This document shows, in pieces, positions 7,895 through 17,286 of a stretch of 42,267 nucleotides of DNA. This DNA comes from Candidatus Hydrogenedentota bacterium. GTDB taxonomy: Bacteria; Hydrogenedentota; Hydrogenedentia; Hydrogenedentales; SLHB01. A model generated the notes under the pieces. It was not told the origin of the DNA and did not search any database. It saw only the letters and a list, made by a program, of their open reading frames with translations. The stretch spans positions 1 to 42,267 of the forward strand of contig JACRLJ010000066.1 of the NCBI GenBank assembly GCA_016215105.1, in the 5' to 3' direction. The first letter of the stretch is position 1. The number at the start of each line of letters is the position of its first letter. The translations under genes and the position numbers were made by a program.

Positions 7895-8686
7895 CTAAAC
7901 GGCCTCGATGGCCTGCTTCGAGCAGCGAAAACCTTCTCCAGGCGTTAACAGCCGCACGAACACGTCCGGACACCGCCGGGCGCACGCCTGAACGAACGAC
8001 TCGGGGTCGCCGTTGTGTTCCTTGAACATCCAGTAGTGGCACGGAACCACTACCCGGGGCGAAATGAGCGCCGTAAGTTCGGCCGCCTCCTCCGCGTTGA
8101 GATTCCCGAAGCGTCCGTTGATACAGCAGAGGAAGACATCGGGTTTTAAGTCGATCAGCGGCTGCATCCAGGGAATGTTCAGCGCCGTGTCGCCCGTAAA
8201 CAACACCCGTACCTTGCCGAAATCGAACAACAGAGAAAGTGACGTTGGCGACAATTCGCCGTGATCCGATCGGGCTGTCACAATATCGACGCCGCCCAGT
8301 GAATAGCGTTGACCGGCTTCCATCAACGTGACTCGGCTCTCCGCGATGCCCATCTTCTCGTACTCGGGAATACACGCCACCGACCCAGCGAAACGGCAGG
8401 CCGGGTTGTTGCGCGCGATGATCGGCAGCGCATCGGTATCCAGGTGGTCAAGATGCTCATGCGAACTCACAACCCAATCGGCCCGGACCTCATCCGCCTG
8501 AATCGGCGCCAGCGAAAGGCGTTTGAATCCAAACGCCTTCTCGACCGCGTGCGAGAGATAGGGATCCACGTACATGACCGTGCCCGGAGCCGTCTTGAAG
8601 ACGAATCCGGCTTGTGCAAGCCACCACACATCCACGCCGCCATCCGGCGCGCTTGTCGCGTTGATTTCAGCAGCCAGCGTGTTCAT
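7895..8686 (-). CDS. UlaG-like metallo-beta-lactamase-fold hydrolase (probable lactonase)
   Basis: A 263-residue cytoplasmic metallohydrolase. The ATG at 8686 has GGGAGG upstream; the open frame extends another 44 codons into the FAH gene and is not used. The metal motif HEHLDH lies at 76-81, a GDT metal Asp at 165-167, and a late His in VPCHYWMF. WLAQAGF and DPYLS near the start, and INGR.GN.(N/D)AEEAAEL later, resemble UlaG, the L-ascorbate-6-phosphate lactonase. In an operon with two SDRs, opening of a sugar lactone made by oxidation is the likely role. The exact substrate is inference. Confidence 0.8.
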   Translation of the reverse strand: MNTLAAEINATSAPDGGVDVWWLAQAGFVFKTAPGTVMYVDPYLSHAVEKAFGFKRLSLAPIQADEVRADWVVSSHEHLDHLDTDALPIIARNNPACRFAGSVACIPEYEKMGIAESRVTLMEAGQRYSLGGVDIVTARSDHGELSPTSLSLLFDFGKVRVLFTGDTALNIPWMQPLIDLKPDVFLCCINGRFGNLNAEEAAELTALISPRVVVPCHYWMFKEHNGDPESFVQACARRCPDVFVRLLTPGEGFRCSKQAIEAV

Positions 8687-8703
8687 CGCATCCTCCCGCT
8701 TGT

Positions 8704-9501
8704 CTAGTGTTCGGCCACGACGCGGTTTCGCAAGACGCCAATTCCCTCGATGTCCACTTCGCACGCATCGCCCGCTTTGAGCAACACCGGCGGCTTCCGC
8801 GCAATTCCGACGCCGCACGGCGTGCCCGTGTAGATCGCCGTTCCCGGCGCCAACGTCATCGACTGGCTCAAATAACTTACAAGGTACGCCACGCTGAACA
8901 CCATGTCCTTCGTAGACTGATCCTGCAGCGTCTCACCGTTTACGCGCATGCGGATGCGGACGTTGCTTGGGTCGAGACCCGTGACTACGTACGGCCCCAT
9001 CGGGGCAAACGTATCGAAGCTCTTAGCCCGCGCCCACTGCCCGTCGCTCTGCTGGCAGTCGCGCGCGGACACGTCGTGGCCACAGGTAAAGCCGAACACG
9101 TATTCCAGCGCCTTCTCCACCGGAACATGCTTGGCCTTGCGCCCGATAATCGCCACCAACTCGGCTTCGTAATCGACCTGCGCCGGCGCGGCGCTCGGAA
9201 TGACGATGTTGTCCTCGTGCGCGATCAACGCGGTCGTCGCCTTGATGAACAGGAGGGGCGCCTTCGGAAGTTCGTCGGCGGTCTCCTTGGCATGCTCGAC
9301 GTAATTGCGTCCTATCGCGAGAATGTTGGGCGGGTCCACGGGTGGAAGATACCGCGTGATGTCCGCTTCCTTGATGATCTCGCCCGCCGGCTCCGGCGGG
9401 TCGAACAGTCCACCCTTCAACACTCGAATTGTCCCGTCTTCTTCCACCAAACCATATCTTCCCTGCGGGTACCGGGCGGTAATGAATCGAACGAACTTCA
9501 C
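8704..9501 (-). CDS. Fumarylacetoacetate hydrolase (FAH) family enzyme
   Basis: A 265-residue enzyme with GTG start after AAAGGAG. The FAH fold is shown by IGRNYVEHAKE (His70), the metal ligands Glu112 and Glu114 in DYEAEL, Asp143 in GHDVSARD, Lys160-Ser161-Phe162-Asp163 (AKSFDTFAP) and the C-terminal APGTAIYTGTPCGVG. Relatives hydrolyse or decarboxylate diketo acids: fumarylacetoacetate, 2,4-diketo-3-deoxy sugar acids of the L-fucose/L-rhamnose pathway, and acylpyruvates. Next to a lactonase and two SDRs, C-C cleavage of a diketo-deoxy sugar acid is a reasonable guess, but no sugar-acid dehydratase is present in the window. Confidence 0.85.
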   Translation of the reverse strand: MKFVRFITARYPQGRYGLVEEDGTIRVLKGGLFDPPEPAGEIIKEADITRYLPPVDPPNILAIGRNYVEHAKETADELPKAPLLFIKATTALIAHEDNIVIPSAAPAQVDYEAELVAIIGRKAKHVPVEKALEYVFGFTCGHDVSARDCQQSDGQWARAKSFDTFAPMGPYVVTGLDPSNVRIRMRVNGETLQDQSTKDMVFSVAYLVSYLSQSMTLAPGTAIYTGTPCGVGIARKPPVLLKAGDACEVDIEGIGVLRNRVVAEH

Positions 9502-9529
9502 GCGATGCGCTCCTTTCTTTGCGTCTGCG

Positions 9530-10486
9530 TTAGACCAACCGCGATGCCGGGTCTCTCCCGAGCAGGAAGTCCCGTGCGGCTTCGGCGGCTTTGCGTTGCA
9601 GCATCTCCACGGCGCGTTCCGAAACGGACGCGGCGTGACTGGTCAGAATAACATTTGGGAACGTGCGGAGCAGGCTTGCCGCCGGAAGCGGCTCTTCCTC
9701 GAACACATCGAGGCCCGCGCCGCCGAGACGTCCCGACTTCAGCGCCTCGACAAGGGCCTCCTCGTGTACGACCGGCCCGCGCGAGGTATTGACCAGAATG
9801 GCGCCCGGCTTCATCCGGCTGAACGTCTCGCGGTTCATGAGATGCGTCGTGGCCGGAACGAGCGGACAATGCAGTGAGATAACGTCGGCCCGTTCGAGCA
9901 ACTCGTCGAACGTGACGCGCGCCGTCTTGTATTCGGCAAATACGGAGTCGTTCACATAGGGGTCGTGAGCGGAAAGGGAAAAACCAAGCGACGCCGCTTT
10001 GCGCGCAAGGTTGCGGGCAATCCGTCCGAAGCTCACGAGGCCCAGGGTAAGATCGGTCAGCGCGTGCAGCGGCCGAAACGGGTTGATGCCCCAGCCGCCC
10101 TGGACGATCTGATGATGGTCCTGGGGGATACGCCGGCACAGCGACAGGATCATGGCCAAAGCGTGATTGGACACTTCTTCGAGGCAGTAGTCCGATACGT
10201 TGGCGGCTACGACCCCCAGGTCCTTTGCCGCATCAAGGTCAAAGTTATTCACGCCAACGCCGTAACGCACGATGCAGCGCACGTTGGGCAACGCCTCAAG
10301 CACGCGGCGTGTCACCGGCGCCCACTGCACCAGCAGGGCGTCCGCGTGACCACAGGTACGGATGATATCGTCTTCGGTCTTGCAGATCGGTTGGATGGTC
10401 TCGAATGCAAAACCCGCCGACTCGATCACCTTGCGCTCGATATCAACGTTCGGAAAGCCATAATCGGTAACGATCACTTTCTTCAC
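9530..10486 (-). CDS. D-isomer-specific 2-hydroxyacid dehydrogenase
   Basis: A 318-residue NAD-dependent dehydrogenase like phosphoglycerate dehydrogenase but without ACT domain. GTG start follows AAGGAGGAAGA. Catalytic Arg236 (NTSRGP), Glu265 (GLDVFEEEP) and His284 (LTSHAA) are present, and Asp175 at the end of beta-2 points to NAD. The usual Rossmann GxGxxG begins with Ser152 instead of Gly (GLVSFGRIA). It interconverts a 2-keto acid and a D-2-hydroxyacid, for example glyoxylate, hydroxypyruvate, D-lactate or a sugar acid. It is the fifth gene of the operon. Confidence 0.85.
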   Translation of the reverse strand: MKKVIVTDYGFPNVDIERKVIESAGFAFETIQPICKTEDDIIRTCGHADALLVQWAPVTRRVLEALPNVRCIVRYGVGVNNFDLDAAKDLGVVAANVSDYCLEEVSNHALAMILSLCRRIPQDHHQIVQGGWGINPFRPLHALTDLTLGLVSFGRIARNLARKAASLGFSLSAHDPYVNDSVFAEYKTARVTFDELLERADVISLHCPLVPATTHLMNRETFSRMKPGAILVNTSRGPVVHEEALVEALKSGRLGGAGLDVFEEEPLPAASLLRTFPNVILTSHAASVSERAVEMLQRKAAEAARDFLLGRDPASRLV

Positions 10487-10507
10487 AAATCTTCCTCCTT
10501 AGCGCTC

Positions 10508-13500
10508 TTATTCGTACGCAATTTCCTTGAGTCGGTTATTGAAATCAGCCGGCGCCGGGACGGCTGCCCCTTCGGCCTTCTCCGCCGCATATCCAATCAG
10601 GTTGAGTAGCAGCCGGTCCGCCGCCGGGTGACGGTCCATGTTGTTGAGCAGATTCAAGGAGTTCAGAACGAACCAGCCCTCACCAAACCGGTACGAGCCC
10701 AACAACACGCCGGACGCATAGCCTCCAGCCGGCGAAGTATGGCATGGCGCGAACGCCGCCGCGACAACTTCGTCGGGTGTATCCTGGCCTTCAAAAATAA
10801 AGTGCGGAATGACGGGACCATAGTAGTCCCAATCCATGATGCCTTTGGCCTGCAGTCCATTGAATATCGGATGCGCCTTCGCCACGCATTCTTTGTGATA
10901 AAGCCAGTCGTTGAATTCGTAGCCTTTCCCCTTGTTCTTCAAGGGCAACCAGCCGACGGCGTCTTCTCCGCGCTTGAAGGCCTGAGGGGAAAGAAATACG
11001 GCTACACTGCCGCACGCCACGCGGCGAAGCAGCTCGACGCGCAGTTTCGCATCCGGCGGCGGCCCCGGCAGTCCACCTACAAGGATGACGCCGCGCGTGT
11101 CCGCTTTTGAGGTCTCGAAAGGCCCGCACGTAACACCATGTGCCCCCAGCCAGACGCCGGTCGGATCATCGATTCCCCACGTCAACACCGTCTGTTTTAG
11201 CGGGGTCACCGGAACGGTGGATAGCCGGAACGTTAGCCGTCCACCCGAGGGCGCGCCGCCCGAATCGAGGTTTGCCGCGAACTCGTATTGTCCTTCTGGC
11301 CCGCTCAGGACCGCCTCGCCCGTAAACACGGGCACGGCCAACGGCCCGTCCTCCCCGGACGCAGGCTGCGGAATCCGCACAACGGTCTTTTGTTCCCAGA
11401 CGGTTCCCGCCGCGCCATTCACACGTAACGTGACTGGGTATTCTCCCGGCGCGAGCACTCCGTCGTTCGCCAGCACCGCCTCGAGCTTCACCGGTCTGCC
11501 GACATATCCGTGCATCGGGGATGCGAAAAGGCACCAGCGCAACGGAGCCCAGCCGTCTTGAAGCGCTTCGACGATGCCCGGCTTCCATTCGCGCCACAAG
11601 GTCCACAGCCCTTCTCCGGCGAATACATGGTCCAGCAGCCCAGTGAGATTGAGGCCGCAGATATTGGGATTCGAGCGGATCAGATCGAATCCGTGCGTGC
11701 GCTGGCGGCAATGAAGCCGCTGGCTCTCCCGCAGCAAGTCCTCCGGAAACGCATAGACGCCGTTGAAACCGAGACGGTTCCAATCCGCCTCGAACGTCTC
11801 GGCCATGCGGCGATAATATTGCATATCGTCGAGCTTGGGGTTCACACCGTATTGCTCGTACGTGCGCACACTGCGGATTACGTTGTCGAGACTGCCAATG
11901 CCGTACTCGGATAAGAAAATCGGCTTCGTGTCACGGCCGAGCGCGCGGAGATTGGCGTCCGCATCGGGCGACGTTGGAACGGCAGGGTAGATATGCGTGT
12001 CACCCATCACCTTGGGCGCTTTGACAGGAACGTAATCGGGGGCCTCATTGCCCCAGACATGCTCCCATTCGGCGCTACCGGGATTGCTGGCCGAGCCGAT
12101 GTTGTACTGCCCGTCCCAGCGTCCGCTGCCCAGCAGCGTCAGTCGTGTATCGTCGAGCGAGCGTACCAGTTTCAAGCTGTCCACGGCGTGGCGGAACACC
12201 GGGCCATCCTGGACCTCGTTAAGCAAGCCCCATATCACCACGCTCGGATGATTTCGGTCGCGCTTGATCGTTTCTCCCACCGAGCGATCGAACCGCTCCG
12301 CCATTTTCGGCGAATCAGCGAGCGCCGAAGCCGCTGCGTTTTCCTCATACACCATCAAGCCGATTTCATCGCACAAATCAAGTTGCTCTGGTTGCGCCGT
12401 ACACGCGATGAAGCGAACCGCATTGAAACCGGACGCTTTCATATACAACAGGTCCTTGCGCAACAGATCGGCCGTTTGCGCGGGGGGCACGACCTGCCCG
12501 ACGGGACACTGGTTGAGCGTGTGTGAGCTGCGCAAAAAGATACGGCGGCCGTTAAGCCGGAAGAACCCTTTCTCGACGCGGAAATCGCGGAATCCGAAAC
12601 GGACGTCATGTTCGTCAGAAGAAGAGGCCGCCGCGCACTCGAGCTTCGTTTGCAGACGGTACAGACTAGGCTCTTGCACGTCCCATAGGCGGGGCTGCTC
12701 GACTTGAACCTCCGCTTCAATCACGGTATTGCCCGGCCCAATGCGGCGTTCGAGCCGCGCCGACGCCGATGCCGCGTTTTCCGGCGCGCGCGTCACGATG
12801 AACTCGAGGACGGCGTCCGTCTCGCTCTCCGCGGTGTTGCGCACCGTTGCCTGAATCCGGATCTTTCCCGTTTTCCAATCCGGACGAACAAACACGTCCT
12901 CGATGCGCGCCGAAGAAACCCACTCGACGCGTACCGGTTCGTTTATTCCTCCCCAGTTATACGCGCAGCCCGTGGTTAGTATTGGATTCTTGAATTGGTG
13001 AGGCGTCTCGGAAATCACCATTCCGTCGATGAGGCGATCTCCGGTTGGATTCACAACGCGCACCGTGAGACGATTGCTCGCCCCCGGCTTCACGGCGTCG
13101 GTGGCGTCCAGAGCAAACGGCGTTTCGCCCCCTTCATGACTGCCCACCAAGATTTCGTTGAGCCAAACGTCGGCCGTGTAATTCACCGCTCCGAAGTGAA
13201 CCAGCAGACGCCCGCCGGGATATGGATTGGCGGAAACCATAAAGTCGCACTGGTACCATGCTACGCCATGATATCCGGGAAGCGACTCCTGGATGATTCC
13301 GGGGACTCGGGCGGGCTGCGCGCCTTCCAGCGCATTCTTCCACCAACTCCGATCCCGTCCCACGTTCTCGGAATCGGGCGCAATCTTCCACACTGCCCCA
13401 TCTATCGAGACACTCAGTCTCCCAGGGGTATGGCCTCGCGGCGTCGAGACGTTCACCGAAGTGGGCTCGGCGCCCAACGCCATCCACGCGGACGCCACCG

Positions 13501-13552
13501 CAATCAGAAGCAGAACGAGCGTTGTCTGCGCCCTCAGGCTACTCAGACTCAT
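10508..13552 (-). CDS. Secreted glycoside hydrolase family 2 protein
   Basis: A 1014-residue exported glycosidase. The ATG at 13552 is preferred to a GTG at 13564 because GGAAAAGAGA precedes it and the signal peptide (LVLLLIAVASAWMALGA) starts nearby. Domain order fits GH2: sugar-binding jelly roll (about 50-215, with WYQCDF and ADVWLNE), Ig-like domain (about 215-325, RLWDVQEPSLY), and TIM barrel (about 330-600) with acid/base Glu446 in WGLLNE and nucleophile Glu549 in LSEYG. The final 400 residues form beta-rich domains I do not recognise. Members act as beta-galactosidase, beta-glucuronidase or beta-mannosidase. It probably supplies the sugar taken up by the MFS transporter of the same operon. 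Confidence 0.88.
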   Translation of the reverse strand: MSLSSLRAQTTLVLLLIAVASAWMALGAEPTSVNVSTPRGHTPGRLSVSIDGAVWKIAPDSENVGRDRSWWKNALEGAQPARVPGIIQESLPGYHGVAWYQCDFMVSANPYPGGRLLVHFGAVNYTADVWLNEILVGSHEGGETPFALDATDAVKPGASNRLTVRVVNPTGDRLIDGMVISETPHQFKNPILTTGCAYNWGGINEPVRVEWVSSARIEDVFVRPDWKTGKIRIQATVRNTAESETDAVLEFIVTRAPENAASASARLERRIGPGNTVIEAEVQVEQPRLWDVQEPSLYRLQTKLECAAASSSDEHDVRFGFRDFRVEKGFFRLNGRRIFLRSSHTLNQCPVGQVVPPAQTADLLRKDLLYMKASGFNAVRFIACTAQPEQLDLCDEIGLMVYEENAAASALADSPKMAERFDRSVGETIKRDRNHPSVVIWGLLNEVQDGPVFRHAVDSLKLVRSLDDTRLTLLGSGRWDGQYNIGSASNPGSAEWEHVWGNEAPDYVPVKAPKVMGDTHIYPAVPTSPDADANLRALGRDTKPIFLSEYGIGSLDNVIRSVRTYEQYGVNPKLDDMQYYRRMAETFEADWNRLGFNGVYAFPEDLLRESQRLHCRQRTHGFDLIRSNPNICGLNLTGLLDHVFAGEGLWTLWREWKPGIVEALQDGWAPLRWCLFASPMHGYVGRPVKLEAVLANDGVLAPGEYPVTLRVNGAAGTVWEQKTVVRIPQPASGEDGPLAVPVFTGEAVLSGPEGQYEFAANLDSGGAPSGGRLTFRLSTVPVTPLKQTVLTWGIDDPTGVWLGAHGVTCGPFETSKADTRGVILVGGLPGPPPDAKLRVELLRRVACGSVAVFLSPQAFKRGEDAVGWLPLKNKGKGYEFNDWLYHKECVAKAHPIFNGLQAKGIMDWDYYGPVIPHFIFEGQDTPDEVVAAAFAPCHTSPAGGYASGVLLGSYRFGEGWFVLNSLNLLNNMDRHPAADRLLLNLIGYAAEKAEGAAVPAPADFNNRLKEIAYE

Positions 13553-13633
13553 TCTCTTTTCCACTTCGTCACCACGGTGTTGTTCTTGCCGCCACTCATC
13601 GAGGTATCTGCGCCTAGAATCAGGTTGTCTTTG

Positions 13634-14797
13634 TCACGCTTCCGGGGACAGCAGGCGCCGCGCCGCCGCAAGGACCTTGTCCTCAGGCCCGCGAAACGCC
13701 CACACCTGCGCCGTATCGTCACAACGGAAGCTGCCCGTCTTCCCGCCAATCGCAGGAATGTGATATTCGAGTTCGCTGAATTCGCCCAGCGCGCTGTTCA
13801 CATTACAGGCCTGGGTCGAGTATCCAAGATCCTCCGGGTCTTTCCACGGCGCATCGATGTATTCGCCGGAAGGATTCACGACGAAATTCCGCACGATGAG
13901 CGAGCGCGTCTTGCCCGCGCCGGAAAGATACCCGACGCGGCCCGTGGTCGCCACGGCGCGCACCCCCAACTTGTGTTCCCCCTTTGCCCGCATCTTGTAT
14001 CGGATTAAGTGCTCTCCCGCGATGAGATCTTCCGGCGATATCTCACCAAACCAAATCTTCGGCTCCGTCTTGTGATACACCGGAATCAGCAGGTCGCCGT
14101 TGTGCGGCATCTGCACCAAGTTCCACAACCCTATCATCGGTTTGTCTTTCGCAGGGTCCCCGAGCATCTCGAGACGCGTGTGTTGGGTGTAACCGGCGTA
14201 CTGCACGCCAGCGAGGTCGAGCTTCCGTTCATAGCGCAGCGGATTGGCCGCCGGACCGACGGACTTGGTCATGCGCAGCTCGACTTCCTGGCCGGATCGC
14301 GAAAGCTTGAGCTTGAGCCGGTTGACGAGTTCGAGTCCGCCATCGCCCTTCACGGCTTCGTAGTTGCCCGGATCGAGTTCGCGCGGCTGAAAGTAGGTCT
14401 TCGTGTCCGGATACTTCGGAAGGAATATATCCACTTCGGGCGCCAGCCACGTGCGATCACCGCCGGAGTTGTGCCAGTCCTTGCTCGCGTAGAATGCGCG
14501 CGCCGTCTCCTCCGCGCCAAGGGCGGGATGGGTCCAATAGAAATTGTCCTCGCTTCCCGGAGCGAACAGGCCGAGCACGCGCCCGCCGTACGGAAGCAGA
14601 AGGACGGTTGTACCGTCCGCTTGCGTCACGGCTTGGGCGGGTTTGCCGACCGCTTTCAATACTTCGAGAAGCCCGCTCTTGCCCGGCGCGGCGCCCACCG
14701 CGGCCGCCTCCGCTGCGGCTTCACCGGCAAGACCTGCGAGACAGGCCGCCCCAGTCCCTAGCGCCAGCATGTCCAGAAACTCCCTGCGGCTTTGCAT
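13634..14797 (-). CDS. Tat-exported protein of unknown function
   Basis: A 387-residue protein with an N-terminal twin-arginine signal (SRREFLDM, Ala-rich core). The start ATG is preceded by GGGAGG. The mature part is beta-rich with many WF/WTHP-type segments (for example FYWTHPALG and DRTWLAPEVD). It resembles galactose-mutarotase-like carbohydrate-binding proteins (DUF4380/DUF6786 type), but I did not recognise catalytic residues. It lies between the secreted GH2 and the MFS transporter, so binding or epimerising the released periplasmic sugar is a plausible role. This is inference. Confidence 0.7.
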   Translation of the reverse strand: MQSRREFLDMLALGTGAACLAGLAGEAAAEAAAVGAAPGKSGLLEVLKAVGKPAQAVTQADGTTVLLLPYGGRVLGLFAPGSEDNFYWTHPALGAEETARAFYASKDWHNSGGDRTWLAPEVDIFLPKYPDTKTYFQPRELDPGNYEAVKGDGGLELVNRLKLKLSRSGQEVELRMTKSVGPAANPLRYERKLDLAGVQYAGYTQHTRLEMLGDPAKDKPMIGLWNLVQMPHNGDLLIPVYHKTEPKIWFGEISPEDLIAGEHLIRYKMRAKGEHKLGVRAVATTGRVGYLSGAGKTRSLIVRNFVVNPSGEYIDAPWKDPEDLGYSTQACNVNSALGEFSELEYHIPAIGGKTGSFRCDDTAQVWAFRGPEDKVLAAARRLLSPEA

Positions 14798-14840
14798 AAG
14801 GAAATACCTCCCAGGTTATGAGAATGAATCCCAAGACAAC

Positions 14841-16223
14841 TCATTTCTTCTTCCACGAAGCTGCGATTTCCTCGAGTACTCTGCCTTTGGTCTCGGGCAG
14901 CATGCGCACCCCGAACACGAATGAGAACACGCATATCACCGAGAACAGCCAGAACGCCCCGCCCACGGAGCCGAAAATGCGCTCCGAGTAGTCGCTGATG
15001 ATTGGAAACAACTGGGCGCCGCTATAGATCGTTAGCCAGAGGAACGCGGTCGTCAGCGCGACGGCGCGGGCCCGAAGCCGGGTCGGGAAGATCTCCGACA
15101 TCATCAGCCAGGGCAGCGGACCAAGCGCCAAGCCGTGGGGTACCGTGCAAAGAATGATCACCACAAGCACGAACCAACCGCTCAAGTGGAACTGGAACAC
15201 CGCGCCGGTCATAGCCGTGACCACACACATCAACGCCGACGCGCCTAACCACAGCGGACGCCGGCCGACGCGATCCACGAACCAGCAGGCCGCAAGCGTC
15301 ACCGCTCCCATGAAACCGTACGTAACCGCATATTGCAGAAACGCCACCGAACGGTCCTCGAGCCCGGAGGCCTCGAACAGCATCGGAACATAGCCACTAA
15401 TGACGCTCCAACCCGTCCAGTTGTTGAAGAACGCCAGCAACAAACCGATGGCGAAGGCATACCGCGTTCCAGGCGCAAACAGTTCGGAAAAGCTTCCCGT
15501 TTCTTCGTTCAACGCGGCCTGGATCTGCTTCATCTCTTCGCGCGCGAAATCCGGACCGTCCACGCTCGAGAGCACCGCGAGCGCTTCATCGTTCCGGCCC
15601 CGGCCCGCCAGCCACCGCGGACTCTGCGGAAGGAAGGCCAGCAACACCAGGAACACGGCCACGGGCAAGATTTCCGAGGCGAACATCCACCGCCAGCACG
15701 TCTCCGGTGAGGCCACCTTGATGATGATATACGATATAAACGGCGCCGCGACGCTGCCCACCACGATCGCAAGTTGGTACATGACACCAAGCCCGCCGCG
15801 CATGCGGGGAGGCGAGACCTCGGAGATGTACATGGGCGACGCCACCGAGCAAAGGCCCACACCTACGCCGCCGATGATGCGGAATATGTTAAACGTCGTG
15901 ATGTCGTTCGGTATCGCGGTGAACAGCGACCCGATGCCCAGCAACGCGCACGCCACCATCATCGTCCGCGTGCGGCCCAACGCATCGCACATCCACCCTC
16001 CGAGAAAGGGTCCGATGATGCACCCCAGCGCGGCGCTGCCGGTCGCAAAACCAAACTCCGCCGGAGTCAAGTGGAAAACGTCCTTGAGATACAGGTTTGC
16101 GCCGCACACAATCGCGAGATCGTATCCGAACAGGAAGCCGCCCACCGAGGCCACAAACGCCACCCCAAAGGCATATCTGCGCGACTGCGTCTCCCCACCG
16201 GCGGCTTGGCTATCTCGATTCAT
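14841..16223 (-). CDS. MFS sugar:proton symporter, SP family
   Basis: A 460-residue inner-membrane transporter with about 12 membrane helices. The ATG at 16223 is chosen because ACAGGAGGAAG lies just upstream and helix 1 follows after a short basic tail. Signature motifs of the XylE/GalP-like sugar porter family are visible: GGFLFGYDLAIVCGA in helix 1, GRTRTM after helix 2, PQSPRWLAGRGR in the central loop, DRVGRRPLW, and PETKGR at the C-terminus. It is predicted to import a mono- or disaccharide, or a polyol. It is second in the operon. Confidence 0.9.
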   Translation of the reverse strand: MNRDSQAAGGETQSRRYAFGVAFVASVGGFLFGYDLAIVCGANLYLKDVFHLTPAEFGFATGSAALGCIIGPFLGGWMCDALGRTRTMMVACALLGIGSLFTAIPNDITTFNIFRIIGGVGVGLCSVASPMYISEVSPPRMRGGLGVMYQLAIVVGSVAAPFISYIIIKVASPETCWRWMFASEILPVAVFLVLLAFLPQSPRWLAGRGRNDEALAVLSSVDGPDFAREEMKQIQAALNEETGSFSELFAPGTRYAFAIGLLLAFFNNWTGWSVISGYVPMLFEASGLEDRSVAFLQYAVTYGFMGAVTLAACWFVDRVGRRPLWLGASALMCVVTAMTGAVFQFHLSGWFVLVVIILCTVPHGLALGPLPWLMMSEIFPTRLRARAVALTTAFLWLTIYSGAQLFPIISDYSERIFGSVGGAFWLFSVICVFSFVFGVRMLPETKGRVLEEIAASWKKK

Positions 16224-16281
16224 GAAGCTTCCTCCTGTTTCGCGTCCGATGAACAATAAGATGCTGCGATCAAAACACCTG

Positions 16282-17124
16282 CTACACGCCCGGGAGATAC
16301 CCCTTCCCAAAACGGGCCGTCCACTCGTTTCGAAAATCCGAAATCAACGACATCAGCGAGGTCGTGCCGCCGTCGGCCACGATGGTTTGACCCACGATGT
16401 AGCCCGAATCCTCCGAACACAGAAACACCGCCAGCTTGGCGATATCCAACGGTGTGCCCGACCGGCCCAAAGGCACTTTCGCGGCGGCGTCCTTCTTCGC
16501 GTCTTCCTCATTGAAGCCCGGTAAGACGTTGTAGTAGTTCTCGACCGTTACCCAGCCCGGCGCGATCGCGTTGATGCGAATTCCCTTGTGAGCCAGTTCC
16601 ACGGCCAGCGACCGCGTGTACGAGACAATCGCCCCCTTTGTGCCTGCGTATACCGAATGTTCCGGCGCGCCTTGCACGCCGTGAATCGAGGTGATGTTGC
16701 AGATGGTCCCGCCACCGTGTGGCTCCATATGAGCCGCGATGCGCTGGGTGAGGAAAAACTGCGCGCGAATGTTCACGTGATACATCTGGTCGAATTGCTC
16801 GCGCGTGACCTTCAGAAAGGGTTTGTTGAACGTAATCCCCGCATTGTTGACCAGGCAGTCAACCCCGCCAAGAAACTCGAGCGCCGATTCGCCCAGCGCC
16901 ACCACCTCATCCACGTCGTCAAAGTTCGCGCGGATTGCCGCTGCCTTGCGGCCCATGGCCTGAATCTCGTCGACCGCGCTCTTTGCGCCCGCGTCGCTGT
17001 GCGCGTAATGCAAGACCACGTCCGCCCCTTGACGCGCAAACTCGATCGCAATTTCGCGGCCGATTCCTGTGCCGGACCCCGTGACAAGCGCCTTCTTCCC
17101 TGCAAGCTTACCTGTGCGACTCAT
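16282..17124 (-). CDS. SDR-family sugar or alcohol dehydrogenase
   Basis: A 280-residue classical SDR and the first gene of the operon. The ATG at 17124 is chosen over a TTG at 17148; AGGGATGAGGG precedes it. The set is complete: TGSGTGIG (15-22), NNAG (93-96), Asn119 (VNI), Ser146 (NITSIHG), Tyr159 and Lys163 (YAGTK), then PGWVTVE. An insert around 185-210 (NYYNVLPGFNEEDAKK) is typical of glucose/sugar 1-dehydrogenase-like SDRs. It may oxidise the imported sugar to the lactone or another position. The closely following transporter supports this but does not prove it. Confidence 0.88.
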   Translation of the reverse strand: MSRTGKLAGKKALVTGSGTGIGREIAIEFARQGADVVLHYAHSDAGAKSAVDEIQAMGRKAAAIRANFDDVDEVVALGESALEFLGGVDCLVNNAGITFNKPFLKVTREQFDQMYHVNIRAQFFLTQRIAAHMEPHGGGTICNITSIHGVQGAPEHSVYAGTKGAIVSYTRSLAVELAHKGIRINAIAPGWVTVENYYNVLPGFNEEDAKKDAAAKVPLGRSGTPLDIAKLAVFLCSEDSGYIVGQTIVADGGTTSLMSLISDFRNEWTARFGKGYLPGV

Positions 17125-17260
17125 TTCACAGCCCTCATCCCTGCCCAAAAGGCAGACCGAACGACCTGAAGCCCAAGATCACGACGTGACCATGGCGAAA
17201 CCGCGGGACGCCCCGTCCCGGCGGCATCAGCAGCCACTTGAATATGCATTTGCGCGAACG

Positions 17261-17280
17261 CGTGTCCGGACACGTGTCCG
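17261..17280. promoter_or_regulatory. Overlapping palindromes, probable operator for the LacI-type regulator
   Basis: Two perfect 14-bp palindromes overlap: CGTGTCCGGACACG (17261-17274) and CGGACACGTGTCCG (17267-17280). They start 6 bp downstream of the -10 box, over the expected transcription start. This is a classic repression position. LacI-family operators are CG-centred palindromes, as here. The neighbouring lacI-type gene is the obvious candidate. Confidence 0.65.
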
Positions 17281-17286
17281 AACGGG

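Noticed and set aside
7872-8375. N-terminal extension of the E1 beta frame
   Set aside because: The extra 168 codons run through the UlaG-like gene in another frame; a good ribosome site and family start are at 7871.
4816-17124. Reading the operon as a pyruvate dehydrogenase locus or an ascorbate utilisation (ula) locus
   Set aside because: E2 core and E3 are absent, and apart from one UlaG-like enzyme none of the ula transport or isomerase genes is present.
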